A DNA stretch of 64,000 nucleotides from Rosellinia necatrix (Eukaryota; Ascomycota; Sordariomycetes; Xylariales; Xylariaceae). The first letter of the stretch is position 1. Each line of letters starts with the position of its first letter. The position numbers were made by a program, and so were the translations under genes. The stretch is taken from the NCBI GenBank assembly GCA_021209875.1, contig JAGYVD010000001.1:6510001-6574000 (forward strand), given 5' to 3'. Below the pieces are notes generated by a model. That model saw nothing but the letters and a program-made list of their open reading frames with translations. It ran no database searches and was not told the DNA's origin. Shown piece by piece: positions 10,686 through 22,870 of this stretch.

Positions 10686-12535
10686 CTCGGTAAACGCCCG
10701 ACGGGCCACGGGTGGGTAGATGGCAATGGGAAATGCAGGTGATAGAGAGAGAAACAAAGGTCCTTGAGTGACAATTTGTGTAGTTAATCTAGAATAGCCT
10801 CATGTCCATCTAGAGTGATGGCTACACATTTTATAGGCTTGGACTCTTTAACGAGTTGCTTTGGATGCTCGCTCGTATCATTGTAGTTGCCGGCCCCTCG
10901 AAACAACACGGGTAACGGTAACGTTCGTATATGGTAAGCTCTCGGCTGGCATCGACACTCCCAAATCATCGTAAGTCCTGCGATACAATAAGGATGGACT
11001 TGATTGGCTTGAGCCCACCACGAACAGATGCGAGCCGAAAGCAATGTAACGGCTGTGTAGAGCAGCTTTCGCGGTTAGCGTTGGGTTGCATGCGATCCTC
11101 CTCCATATGCACATTCGTGTGTCTATTACTTTGCCTTCCGACTTTTCGGTTTCTACGGTACCGATCAAGACATGGCTATTCGCGAATAGGCTCCCCGTCG
11201 TCCCCCAGACGCCAAGCCGGGTTATGATGGAAATAGCTGCAGAAAAAGGACTCTGCGTCACCGGGGGAGCTGATCTGCCCAGTTAGGACATGTCCGCCCC
11301 GTTTGGGGGCTGTCCCTACCCGGAAATCTTCGGTTCCCTCTTCTTTCTTTTTCTTTATTTTCCGATGGTCGATGCTGCCTCTCCCCTGACTTTCCCCTAC
11401 AGGGATCACGGAATTTCAACCCTCCGGGTGTTTTACTCCTTAAGGTATCGCTAAGCTCCTCGGTACTAAAAAAAAAAACTAGGCATAAATACAAAGCAGT
11501 CCCATCATTTTTGTCGCTCGTGAGCAAAGTGGCCCGATGGAAGACTACGATACAACAGCAATTAGTTTTATATCACGGAGTAGTTTCCACGTATACCAAC
11601 ATAACCAAAAAGGTGGAACGGTTCTGTTTTGCCTTCACATCTTCTTTGTTTCTAAAATTCCCAGGGCACAAAAGCTTCTACTCTCTTCGTTCTAGGACGA
11701 CCTTCCAGAGCATTTTAGAGAAAACCGGCCAGAATAGAGGTGAGTAGGTGCAACATCTAGGATTAGTGACCTGGATATCTATGTATCGTGAATCTTGTTT
11801 GATAGGGTGCGAGGTGTATTGAAATGGTTGGAGATGCTGAGAAACAAAAAGCTAAAACTAATATATCCATCCCCTAATAGATGAATACGATAAGTCAGTA
11901 TACTTGTCGCCAGTTGGTTGCATAAGCGCTGAAGTCCGATTAAACTCTAACTTAACAGAGAAATGCAACACCCTGTTCTCCAAGGGCCAACGTGGACCTC
12001 GACTCGCTAGTCTTACATGGGTTAACCCTAATGACAATATATGGGGAGCAGCCGGGGTATTAATTAAGTTACCTTGAGCCACGAGGTTCTTAATCACGAA
12101 GTAGATAAGGTACATCGAGGGTACACCCTCTTTGTGTAGCTAATAGCTTCCTATGTAGCCTATGGGGGTGCCCGATGACGCATTACCATAGGCTGGAAGA
12201 GAAGATATTCATTGCGACAAGGGTTGGCTCTAATACCATATTGCTAGGCACTGGTTGGGTAAAACAGACGGCAGATATATTCCAACTGGTCAAATGCATT
12301 ACGAGGCCCGCCCGGGAACGCCTGCTTTGGAAAATTCGTGGGATGGAATTGTAACTCCTATTCATGCCAACTCCCCAAGTTGACGCTCTTCATTGTCCTA
12401 CCACCTATCATAATCTACATTGCTAATTGTATGCGTGTCATAGGCTCGCTGAGTTTGTACAATACAATGGGATGCCTCGCCGCCATCTAGGAAAAATGCC
12501 ACTACCCCAAACGCCTCGCTTCCAAGTCGTGCTCA
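10686..12535. other. Intergenic region between seven-helix gene and SWI1
   Basis: About 1.85 kb. It should hold the promoter of the seven-helix gene and the 3' end of SWI1, which is transcribed toward it. I see no gene, RNA gene or transposon terminus. Confidence 0.55.
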
Positions 12536-15500
12536 TTAATTTTCAAGCCCAACATATGCACTCAGTTGATTCAATAACAAGGTCCATTTCGGGTTCTTGA
12601 GATTGTTCAAACTCTCAAAAAGACTGACTCGCGACGGCAGCGCATTAGGAGGTATACTGGCTGCATCATTTGGATCTCTCGCTTTTTCGCATAGCCTCCG
12701 CAGAGCTGAAACGGCGCACATAACGATATAAAACAGGTCTGGGTCATGTTGGGGCCTCGTGTTCATTGTAGGTTGGAGCCTCGAGTTCATCCCAGGTCGG
12801 GGCACTGGTTGCTCAATGGGTCGGGCTACCGGGTGCTCAATATGATGACAAATAATCTTCACCAGTGTTAATAGCTTCTGAGCAAACCCATCGCTGGAGG
12901 AAAGCCATGCCCGGGCCACGCCAGTCTCATAACTAGGCGCCAGCTGAGCAATGATGTCGGCAGCAAGCAGCCCTTGCATGAGCAAGGGCTTGCGAGCTTC
13001 GACGGAATGGGGGAAAACGCTAGGTCGCACATCGTCGTAGTAGGGGATAGGCGAAATAACCATCGCAAAAGTGCGTGTGAGAAGCTCGTAAGGGCTGGAT
13101 GAAAGAGCGTCCGCGGCGATTATGGTCTTATAGTGCGTCCGATTGGGCTCATCTCGGGCGAGAAGTTTGGCTAAGGCATCGAGTGCGTGTGGAAGATATT
13201 TGTGGATTGAAGGTTCAAACGGGGAGAAGACGAGCTTGTCTGCTGTCATAGATGGGATTGGCGACGGCGCAAACGACAGAATAAACTGCAGCAGGCAGAA
13301 GGCTTGATCTCGGCCAGGAAGTTCTACCGAAGCGGCAATGTTTGACAAAAACACAACTACATCTTTCATGACATCAAGGGTATTCTGGGCTGTTCTCAAC
13401 AAACCCTCATGGGTGCCAAGAGACCGGATCAGACTACAAAAGAACTTGATGACCATTTCATCAGCCAGTACAGGTTGATTTATTTCCGGGAATGAGAGAT
13501 TGCGTAAAATTGTCGTTATGGCGATCAGTCGGTCAGATGCTCGTTCGAGCTCGTAGTCTGTATCCCCGAAGACGGGGACTTTGCGGAGATAGTACTGTTC
13601 GGCTCGGGCGGCTCTTAATACATCCTCATACGAGGTCAAGTCGATCTCGTCCGAGATGGGCTCCGCATTTTCGGCTAGTAGATCAATTTGTTCCTCAGCG
13701 CAGTCAAGCAATGAATCTACTAGGTCTTCGCTGTGCCTCAGATCGATAACAAGTGGTGGGATAGTGTCGCCATACCGGGAGACCGTGGCTAGGACATCTA
13801 GAGCCAGCCTGACCTCTCCGTGTATGCCGCTCTGTATGCTTTTTGTGAGAGCGTGCAAGTCGATATTACCTAATTCTAGGACCGGGGGCATGTCAGGTCT
13901 GGATCGGCTCAAATCGCCGCACAACTGGTCCATCGCATCCACCGCTAAGCTACCCCAGGTTGCCCCACTGTCGGGCAAAACGAGGGCACGAGAGGGGGGA
14001 GAATATATGCTCTCGTCAGCGGACAAGCCCCCCGCGAGTGGTAAACCGTCGGTGCCATTGATTTTGATATCCGTCTGAGGTGGATGGTGCAGGGGAGCGG
14101 CGCCCGGTTTGCTTGCGGTACTAGGGGAATGTAGAGGAAAGTCGGGATTAACGGGAGCCGCCTCAACGCTTCTGGACATATTATTCCGCAAGGGTCCGGC
14201 ACCGGAGCTTGGTTGTTGCTGGGGTATTTGAGGGTGTTGGGGTGTCGGAAACCCGTTAACATTTCCTGGCTGTATACCTGGCCCTATGGGCTTGACCGGA
14301 CTTGGGACATTTTGGGGTGGTAACTGGGCCTGTGCCTGTGGTATGTTCTGCGAGGGAGATACTTGAACCATTCTTTGTGGCGTACCTTGAGCCTGTGTAA
14401 CAGGCATGCCGCCCATGCCGCCCATGCCGCCAGGTTGTTGCTTCATCTGATGATTACGTTGCTGCTGGTTAACCCAAGCTTCCTCGAATTTGACTAGGTT
14501 TCGTTCATAGATGACTCTGACTTGAGCGGGGGCGGAAGGCACCTGTTGCGGCGGGAGTCCGAAGGAAGCCGTGATCTGAGGCCATACATTATTGGCAGTG
14601 ACATTACGATATCCGTTAAACTTCTGCACCACCTGAAACAACTGGAAGAGAGGTATATGGCGACCCTCGATGATTGGGTTCATGTCGAGTGGCAGGTGTC
14701 TCGAAGCCATGAAACCAGCAAGATTCTTTAGAAAGATCTCGGGGCTCATACCTCGTGGCATCTGAGGCGGCTGCGGGCGCATTCCTGCGGGCGGCATCTG
14801 GCCATTCTGCATCGGCATACCTTGCTTGGGCATCATGCCTCGATTCTGCGACATATTATGTGCTTGTATTTCCGCTGGTATATTCCCTTGCCCGTACTGC
14901 TGTTGAAACCGCATATGATACATCATTTTAGGGTCCATGCCAGCACGTCCCTGCATTGTTTGTGCTGCCTGCATCTGCTGCATCTGTTGCATCTGTTGCA
15001 TCTGTTGCATCTGCTGGTTGGAATATATCTGGTTTGGGTGCATTTGCGGCATTTGCTGGGGCATCTGTCCCATTTGGTGCGGCGCCATCTGTGGCGTCAT
15101 TGGATTCTGGGCCGATGGCGGCCGGGCCGGAGAGGGTGAGGGAGCGAAGCCGGGATTATATCCTTGGGGGAATCCTTGAGGGTTCATGTACATGCCTGGC
15201 TGCGGCGTATTGTTATGTTCGGAGGGGACTGGTGATGCTTGTGGTCCAAATTGTTGAGACGCGGGTGAGAAGGGATGCGGCGACGCGGTATTAACGCGCT
15301 GTGGCACGCTCCCAGGGCGGAGTTGGTTGCCGCCTAGAACGGGGGAAGGAGATGCCGTCGCAGAGCCGTTTGGCTGGAGGTGAGGGTAGTGTTGCGGCTG
15401 GCCGGCATTCTGAGGTGGTATCGCGTTCGGCTGATAGCCGGGGAATTGCGACTGTTGTGGTGTATCGGCGCGCGACGTTGGTAGCATGCCGGGGTTTTGT

Positions 15501-15811
15501 CGGGGTGAGGCGCCGATGCTATCTTCTCTCGGCCGGGGGCGCTTCGAAGGAATGACGGAGTTAGTTTGATAAACGGGATTCGCGAACGAGGGCGAGGCAT
15601 TGCGCAGCTGGCCGTTGTGCATCGCCGCAGCCATGTGTTGACTCGCAAACTGCTGACCGGCGGCGTTGGGGTTAAATTGGCCAGCATTGGCCATAAAGGC
15701 CGCCGGGTCCATCATGCCGGCGCCAGCCATAGTATTGGGGTCTCCCATGTGAGGGAAGCCATTGCCGGCATGGTTCGGGATGGCAGCGGCCTCATTTATC
15801 CAGGAGCTCAT
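12536..15811 (-). CDS. SWI1: SWI/SNF chromatin-remodelling subunit, ARID protein
   Basis: A single-exon gene of 1091 residues, minus strand. Residues 1-350 are low complexity, rich in Q, N, P, M, A and S, with a QQM tandem at about 267-282. An ARID/BRIGHT DNA-binding domain begins at about residue 357 (SPEIFLKNLAGFMASRHLPL, then FQVVQKFNGYRNVTANNVWP) and ends near 450. A further P/Q-rich linker precedes a C-terminal half of helical, armadillo-like character, starting around 590 and including a SYEDVLRAARAEQYYLRKVP segment. This order matches Swi1-type subunits (ARID1/SWI1) that help target the ATP-dependent SWI/SNF remodeler to promoters in the nucleus. An in-frame start at 15811 is preceded within 40 bp by a good splice acceptor, suggesting a spliced leader. 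The protein is shorter than yeast Swi1 (1314 residues), as usual in filamentous fungi. Confidence 0.93.
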   Translation of the reverse strand: MSSWINEAAAIPNHAGNGFPHMGDPNTMAGAGMMDPAAFMANAGQFNPNAAGQQFASQHMAAAMHNGQLRNASPSFANPVYQTNSVIPSKRPRPREDSIGASPRQNPGMLPTSRADTPQQSQFPGYQPNAIPPQNAGQPQHYPHLQPNGSATASPSPVLGGNQLRPGSVPQRVNTASPHPFSPASQQFGPQASPVPSEHNNTPQPGMYMNPQGFPQGYNPGFAPSPSPARPPSAQNPMTPQMAPHQMGQMPQQMPQMHPNQIYSNQQMQQMQQMQQMQQMQAAQTMQGRAGMDPKMMYHMRFQQQYGQGNIPAEIQAHNMSQNRGMMPKQGMPMQNGQMPPAGMRPQPPQMPRGMSPEIFLKNLAGFMASRHLPLDMNPIIEGRHIPLFQLFQVVQKFNGYRNVTANNVWPQITASFGLPPQQVPSAPAQVRVIYERNLVKFEEAWVNQQQRNHQMKQQPGGMGGMGGMPVTQAQGTPQRMVQVSPSQNIPQAQAQLPPQNVPSPVKPIGPGIQPGNVNGFPTPQHPQIPQQQPSSGAGPLRNNMSRSVEAAPVNPDFPLHSPSTASKPGAAPLHHPPQTDIKINGTDGLPLAGGLSADESIYSPPSRALVLPDSGATWGSLAVDAMDQLCGDLSRSRPDMPPVLELGNIDLHALTKSIQSGIHGEVRLALDVLATVSRYGDTIPPLVIDLRHSEDLVDSLLDCAEEQIDLLAENAEPISDEIDLTSYEDVLRAARAEQYYLRKVPVFGDTDYELERASDRLIAITTILRNLSFPEINQPVLADEMVIKFFCSLIRSLGTHEGLLRTAQNTLDVMKDVVVFLSNIAASVELPGRDQAFCLLQFILSFAPSPIPSMTADKLVFSPFEPSIHKYLPHALDALAKLLARDEPNRTHYKTIIAADALSSSPYELLTRTFAMVISPIPYYDDVRPSVFPHSVEARKPLLMQGLLAADIIAQLAPSYETGVARAWLSSSDGFAQKLLTLVKIICHHIEHPVARPIEQPVPRPGMNSRLQPTMNTRPQHDPDLFYIVMCAVSALRRLCEKARDPNDAASIPPNALPSRVSLFESLNNLKNPKWTLLLNQLSAYVGLEN

Positions 15812-15848
15812 GACGGGCCAAGTAGCGAACGGGAACCCATCTGACTAC

Positions 15849-16971
15849 CTAGGGATGTTCAAGCAGCGTCAGCAATCAGAGCAGAAAAAAGCGCCAAGTC
15901 CATTGAAACGGAAACAATAACCAAAATTGATGAATAACGTCGCGCCAACGAGTGTCGCGATAGAGAAAGTCGCGTCGCGGGCCAAAGTGTGGGTTGACTT
16001 GACCAGCGGTGCAATCGGGTGCGTGGTGCGATCGGGAAAAGATGATTTGAGTTGGGCTGTGGTACAGTGCTGGATAGGATAGTGCAAGTTGGCAAGCGCC
16101 CAGTGCGGAGGATCAGAGGGCACCCCCGAAGCCAGGGCCAGATTTGGGGGAGGGAACAGCCTGTAGGGGCCAACCGTAGGGGCCGACGGTAGGTGAGCGA
16201 GGGAGGGTGGGCGCGATAGGCGGACCCTCCTAACAGTAGGTACCTACGACGATGTGGCATTGCCAGCAGTCGAGGGGGTCACTGGGAGACGAAGCACGCT
16301 AGAGGCAGAGGAAATACGGCGTGGGCTAGCAAGGCGCGAAAAATTCTACCATGTCGCGTGTGATAGCAAGGAATACAGCTGGCCTAGGTACTGTACGGTG
16401 GTGGAGCCTAGTAAAAAACACACATAGCCATGCCAAGTCAGGGCGTAGGCCATGATCTTGATATGGGAAACTGCCGATATGAAGATCGGGGTACCGCCAG
16501 ATTGGCAAAATTCCCGGAGCTCGACTTGTCTTGTCGTGCTCCGTAGAGATCCGCTTGCTGTGCGTGCCTGGACCTGAGCCCGTCCGGTAGACGATGGATG
16601 AACGGCGACGGACAGGGCCTGGCCAACCAAACGTGGGCCAGACCTCGCGGCCACGTCGCCGGCCGCGTCGTCGTCTCCTGATGGATCATTGCAGGAAGAC
16701 GAGCGGCATTCCCGGGCAATGGAAGAATGCGACCGGCGCTGTTCCCCGAACTGGGGCCAAACATATCGGCATTTCGACACGGCCAGGCCAGGGAGACAAG
16801 CGGCGCGCGTTGTGTGGGAGCCATCGACAAGAGTGTCACAAGACAGGCGCTTATCACACCACACTTGTGGGCTGGGTTCTGGCTAGACGAGGCAAGCAAG
16901 GAACGAATGAACAGAACGGGGTTGGACAGCGCATGAACGAGAAAAAAAATTAAAAGCGAAAAGGGTCTTAC
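15849..16971 (-). other. Possible leader (5' UTR) intron of SWI1
   Basis: On the minus strand a donor GTAAGA sits at 16971, preceded by gcaggttag. An acceptor ending ccctag lies at 15849, with a CTGAC branch-like sequence about 20 bases before it; the SWI1 ATG is 38 bases downstream. Splicing these would remove about 1.1 kb, with CT-rich sequence on the transcribed strand. This is inference from signals only, and the pairing of this donor with this acceptor is not proven. Confidence 0.35.
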
Positions 16972-18798
16972 CTAACCTGCGCGCGTTTGAGTTGTTTGCC
17001 GTCGGGTTACAGGTGGGAATGATGGTGGTAGGTCGTGGGCAAGGCAATGGGAGCTTAGCAGGTGGTCTGAGAGGAGAGCGAGCGAGCGATCGAGCGCATG
17101 GAAATTCTCTGTCTTTCTCTTCCCACAATACGTTACCCTGCTATTGAGAGCGGCTGACTGGCCACGGAGGAAGGGGTGGACTTTTGGTTGCGAAAACACG
17201 AACAAGGGGGCCGGGGGGTGGCCGGGGGAGTATGGCAGAGGTAGGACACTGTACTCAGCAGATGGGTACCTAGGTAGGTAGGTAGGCCAGGGGAGAGACA
17301 CAGGATGGCCGCTATAGGGTTGGAGTGTCGCGAAGGAGGAGAGGGGGGGTGTGTGTGTGGGAGCAGGTTACTTGGTTGGTGGTGGTGGTAGCCAGTGGCT
17401 TTTGGTTGCGTGATTGTGTAATTGTGCTAGGCGCCGGCGGCGCGCTGCTGATTCAGGGAAGGAGGACGGGACGGCGTGTGTCTAATTTAGACCCGACCTT
17501 CCATCTGCCTTGCTTGTTTCTTCTGCTTCGCGCTTCGGGGCAGTTGGCATTCAGGCCCTTCGAGGACCACTTGGCGCACTAATACTAACGAGGACCAGTA
17601 GGGTCCAAGGGGTCGTCGATAACAGGCTGGGTGAAGATGTGAAGGGAAGACGGTCCGAGAATAGTTGGATGGGGCAATTCCTACGTGTGCAGAGTGCCGA
17701 TTGGATCAAGATAGGATACGAGACAGGAGAGTGGTGAGTGGTGAGCGATGAAGCAAGGGTAGGTAAGCAGAACATGGGACAGAACATTGGACAGGGCGGG
17801 GACTGAAACGAGACAAGTCCGACCTGAGAAGATGTGGCTGGTAGCTGGGGGCTGGAGTGGAGCCGAGCAGAAAGAGAAAAGCGCATACCTACATTACGGA
17901 CGTCCCTGATAGGCTGGGAATGAATTAACAATGGGGCTGAGCAGGCCATCCGATTGTCCTGCGGCCTCCACTTACCAAGATATAAGAGAAAGTAGATCTC
18001 GTTCAAGATTGGTGAGGATTACGAGATGGGTATCTCCACAGAGACTTTTTTACCATAACAAATAACAAGCAGGAAAGAAGCTGCGAAATGTTCCAAGACC
18101 ATTGGCTCGATGGAGCATCAGGTATCTTCACACATCAGCAGCCATTCGTTTCCATCCGCCCCCACCCGCCAATTGCCAAGCCGGCGAGGGGGAAGAAAAA
18201 AAAGAGACGAGAGAGAGGAAAAAAAAAAAAAAAAAGGAAGGTAAAAGAAAATGAGAAATAGTAAAAACAGGGAGATAAGTGAAAGGCACATGGAGGATAG
18301 AACAACGCCTAAGCTAGGAAGAGGACATAGCGGGAGGAAATAATACAGCGGGAGCGAAGCCGCTAGAAGGGAAAATTAGAGAAATGGGTAGGGTTCCTGG
18401 AAGTACCCGGGGCACAAAAAAAGACAGGCGAGGAACCAATGACCCTGCATCACGGAATGCGAGCGTGTACAGGGACGCTTGCCTCCATATTTCATGCGAC
18501 GAAGCAGCGCGACAAGGACATTTGTTTAGGAACGTCTGGCCGCGCTGCCCCGAAGGCATGGAATGACTGCGCAGCTCCGCCGCTACTGGTGTTGAAGGGC
18601 AGCGGCAGGGCACCGCGCAGCCGATGCATCATTTCTGCTGTGCTGGGGGGGGCCGTTACCAGCGATGCCGTGCAATAGGCACATTTGCGTGTCTATTAGG
18701 GGGAAGAAAGAAAATATAAAACCAACCGGTTTGGGCTTCCTCACTGGCCCGATGCGTAGACTTCACACAGCTGCACGCCAAACAGCCGCCCGAGCAAA

Positions 18799-18800
<2 letters not shown>

Positions 18801-18845
<45 letters not shown>
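18801..18845 (+). repeat. (CAG)15 microsatellite
   Basis: Fifteen uninterrupted CAG units on the top strand in a noncoding region. All three reading frames through it lack domain support, so it is not called as a coding homopolymer. Confidence 0.9.
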
Positions 18846-18846
<1 letters not shown>

Positions 18847-20274
18847 TCCGCTCAGCGTCATGGCAAGTACAGACGGTGTAGCGAGTTGCCCACGCCGCCC
18901 GCCGGCACCCGTATTGATCTGGCGTGCGCATGGATGGATTCATGCGTTAAAGAGGTTGCTCGAAGACACCCGGCTGTTGTGGCTCTGGCGATCCGCTGAC
19001 GAGCCAGCGCGCCCCTCGGGATAGGCAAGGGCCAATACCACCCCGTAGAAACCAAAAAGAGGGCGTGGCGTCTTCTTGTATGCGCCGATGATGTCTGGTA
19101 TGACTGCTTGGCCCCTGGCTGATGACGAGCAGCAACGCCGTCCGGGACTGTCAGGGTACCCGAAAGGGCAACTTGATAGCCCAGGGGCCGGTGTTACTCC
19201 TGGATGCTGACAGAGTGCTGCACGCACCTGCTCCTGGTGCGCATGGTAACCATCTTGCGTGTGGTGCAGCTGCACCGTCCAGCCAATAGAATTCAAGCGA
19301 GCCGCGAGGGCCGAATACCTCGTCCCGGCCGGGGATGGGGCATCGAGACAGCAAGAAAATTGACACACCTAACGGGTCGAAACCAGATCGTGAGAGCCGA
19401 AAGGGTTCTGGTGGCGGGCGCCGTCCCTGCCGTTTTGGCTCGTGTTAGTGCTGGGAGGGCGTGGCAGAGTGTCCTGTAGACGTATTTGGCCGTCCCAGAT
19501 CCCACGTTGTCCGCATCGCCCGCTTTACCTGTCTCGGAGTGGTTTCTTTGGCGACGACCGTCTCGTGTACCATACCAGGCACCCCAAGCATAGCCCACGA
19601 TGAGCTGCCCTGAGACCTCAAAGAACGCACCTCAGATGACCAGGGAATCGAGTCATGTGCTGGGCTGTCATGTCGGTGTATTATGACACCATTTCCTTAC
19701 CGCAGGCCGAGAGACGGACGAGTGTTGGCCGTGTGAGGGAATGACCATAAAATAGAGGGTACAGTAGAGGGTAGCGGTATAGAGATGAGTAGAAGGAGTC
19801 CAATCGAGCAGATTCGAATTAGACTTCAGGTTGCCGACTGCTCGATATTAATAAGACCGGACTGTTGATGATAACCAAGGACCAGGGATATGATGCATGG
19901 GGGCCCGGGACGGCGTTGGGCTGACCCTTGCATTCCCTCTTCTGGTGGCTAGCCATATTAGTTGGAGAATCCTCTCTGCGTGGCCATGGGACCAGACTGT
20001 GTCGTGTTTCAACGCCCTTTCTCCCTCTCCAACGAGGCCAATTGATTTCCCCCGGGCACCCGTAGACACGACGAACGCCCACCCCGCGACGAAATTATCC
20101 GTCTGTAGGAGTTTGTGTCGGGCAACGAGTTTGGCATAGGTGTTACTTAAAAGCCGCCAGATGTGTGTGTTGGGTGGGGTTGTGCCGATACCGTTTTGGG
20201 GTATGTTAGACGTAACCAGGATTGGGAGGTTAAAATGTGACCGATAATCCTCATGAACAGACCACCGTGGGAGC

Positions 20275-20420
20275 ACGAGAGAAAAGAAAAGAAGAGGGGG
20301 GGGAGGGGAGGGAAATAGGCAATAGGACGAGAAAGGATGGAACGGAGGAGAGGGAGGGAAATAGATGTAAAGAGACGAGACAAGTGCGAGGAGGGGGGGG
20401 GGAGGGAGGGAGGGAGCGGT
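20275..20420 (+). repeat. Purine-rich low-complexity tract
   Basis: A polypurine stretch of A/G, with G9 near 20394 and repeated ggga units. The complementary strand is the CT-rich type common in fungal leaders and promoters. No gene is evident. Confidence 0.6.
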
Positions 20421-22100
20421 GGGTTAGATATGTCGGCACCAGAAAAAGCGTAACGAAATAGTTTAGCAGGCCTTGTATTAGGCCGGCGAGAGCGGTTGAT
20501 CACGAGGGGAACACGGGGAAAAGAACGAGGGAACGAGGGAAACAGAGAGCGGCGATGTGTGGAAGAGGGAAAATCGGGAAATGCCACCACGCCATGCCAC
20601 CTCTTTTTATTACCTTACTTTTTTGCACCTCGTCCTGACCCTTCTCTCCCTCCCACCTCGCTGCGAAACATGGCACCGGTGTCCCGCCCTGTTCTGACGT
20701 GGACAGCGGCGCCTTGTTCATGGTGATGACGAAGGTTATTTACACAGATCCAGCGGAAGAAAGATTGCCATGGATGGGGGTAGGAGCAGTCGTAGAGGCA
20801 CGGCAGAACTGTTGGTGGGCGAGAGAATGCGGCACTGAACACATTCCGAATGCAGTTGTTAATCATCATGATCACTCGCAGGGTTCTTACATCTGACCTG
20901 AATCCCGCCTATCTACTTACTCAATTTAGTCATTATAGCTAGCCCCAAAGCCAAACAAAGGGAAACGCCAGCGGTACCGCCGATTACTGTGGTTACGAGG
21001 ATCTGGGGAGGGGGGGGATTTTGTGCCACCTTTTTTTTATCTAGTATGTATCTCCTCCCTCCCTGCCTACCCGAGGCACCTTGTCCCCCGGTCCGGCCTG
21101 GTTTCCGCTTCCCCTTTGATCTCGTTGGACACGCTGCGGAGGGCGCTGCGAATTGATGGCTGCTGGATATCGAATTGAATGAAAGCCCCATTCCCGACCG
21201 CCCTCTCGTTGGAATGGTGTACATGGGGGGAGAAGTATCTGCTTATGGATGGACTAGTCATCTTATCATTGATGCCTTCTTTTGCTTGTCGATCCCCTCT
21301 TCTCTCGAGTTGGGCCGATCAAAGTTTGTTCCCCTCATCTCATTCATCTTATCCACCCACCCCTGCGTGCCCGGCTCATCCTCGCGAGCCAACCAGCCGG
21401 CCAGCCACCAAATGGCCGAGTAATCGAGATTGTCTCGCTCTATTTATTTCACCATGCCCATCAGCGCATTCTGGAAAATTGGCGGTTTTAGGTTATCGCG
21501 TGCGCACCATGGGCATACCACGCGATCGGTTTACTGCCATGGGGCCGTGGGCACAAAATCGTACCACGATCCCGTTACGTTTGTCATCAATCGACCGGCT
21601 GGGGCATGGGGACGGTTTTCAACTACCGATTGTGGCCTCTCCCTGCTGCTGGCTAATGAAGAGTCCTGCAGCGCCTCGCCTTACCACAGGGTCACGGCGA
21701 ACCTATGGGTTCGATAGTTTGGCCTCTGTCTCGACCAGTCGGACTGCAGGATTAAGTTGCTGGCTGCGCTTCTGGGTAGGGCATGCTCGGGTTGGCTGTC
21801 GAGCAAGAGTATGATCATATTTACATATGTATTCTGGTTCACTGGCACGCCGGACCCACCGCCAATAGACTGACTGGCCTGCACGGGTGCCGCAACACCA
21901 TGAGGTCCCCAGCCTCCGTGTCGCAAACGCTCAGCACCGTTGTAACCTTCGTAAGACAAGGCATCGGAAATCAAAGGGCGATCCGGGTGATTCTGGCTTC
22001 GCATGTTTGAGTGTCGTCATGGACTTACCACTCGGCCACTCACCGGCCCAAGCGCATTATTCGATTCCGGAGCAACAGCCCTCCACCTGTCGCAAGCAGA

Positions 22101-22165
22101 AGTAGTGTAGTGAGTGTAGTGAGTGTAGTGAGTGCAGTGAGCGTAGTGAGCGTAGTGAGCGTATT
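22101..22165 (+). repeat. 9-bp tandem array (gtagtgagt)n
   Basis: About six to seven degenerate copies of a 9-bp unit, differing by single T/C changes in the last bases (gtgagtgta versus gtgagcgta). Noncoding. Confidence 0.75.
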
Positions 22166-22734
22166 AGTGTAGGCATATAAAATGGGAATGGGGAAGAGGC
22201 GAGGGACCGGGGCTATAGTAGGTAACCGTCTCGACCATAAACAGCACACTAGATTCTCTAAACGATCGGCTTGCATTATCCCGTTGCGCTCACGCATTGA
22301 CTCCAACCTGGGCGATTCCAGGCAGGCGTCGCGTCGTTTAACCTCATGCAGGGAGAGCAACAGGAACAACCGGGTCGATCCGACGTCTTACCTAGGTAGG
22401 TGCACTACACAGTCACTACGCCAGCGAAGACAAACTTTGACAGCGCGCCAGATAGAGTTACCTGCCCAGGTAAGACGGACCTGGATCTACTTGCCTTAGT
22501 GAACTAACCTAGTAAGTAAATCCGAAATGTCAACCAGTCCATCAACCAGGGCCGCCGGTTGGCGGCAATCTGACGCGCCTCTGGCCCTAGCGTCACAGAA
22601 GTATGTATGTACCCATCTACGAAGGTCTACGTGAAAATTGCCCACTGTTCTTGGCATTGGCTTATAGTGCAAATAATAAGCCATTATACGGCTTCGTGTG
22701 CTAAAGCAAGCCGGCCTAACCTTGTAGGACTCCG

Positions 22735-22870
22735 TTTTTAGCTTAAGAGTATAAATATTTATTAGTTAATTGTTTTTATTTTTATAGTTATTATAATAAA
22801 AAATAAATAATTCATTATTAGCGCATATATTCCAACCTCAACTATTTATTTAAAAAGCTATTCGCGTAGC
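22735..22870. other. Small AT-rich patch resembling RIP-mutated DNA
   Basis: About 135 bp of almost pure A/T with only scattered gc, cg and ct steps, sharply different from its flanks and similar in texture to the block after 53.5 kb. It may be a degraded transposon fragment or a simple AT-rich promoter element. Confidence 0.4.

Noticed and set aside
21179..21814. 211-codon frame in the gene desert
   Set aside because: No domain, composition like translated noncoding DNA, and two other frames overlap it.
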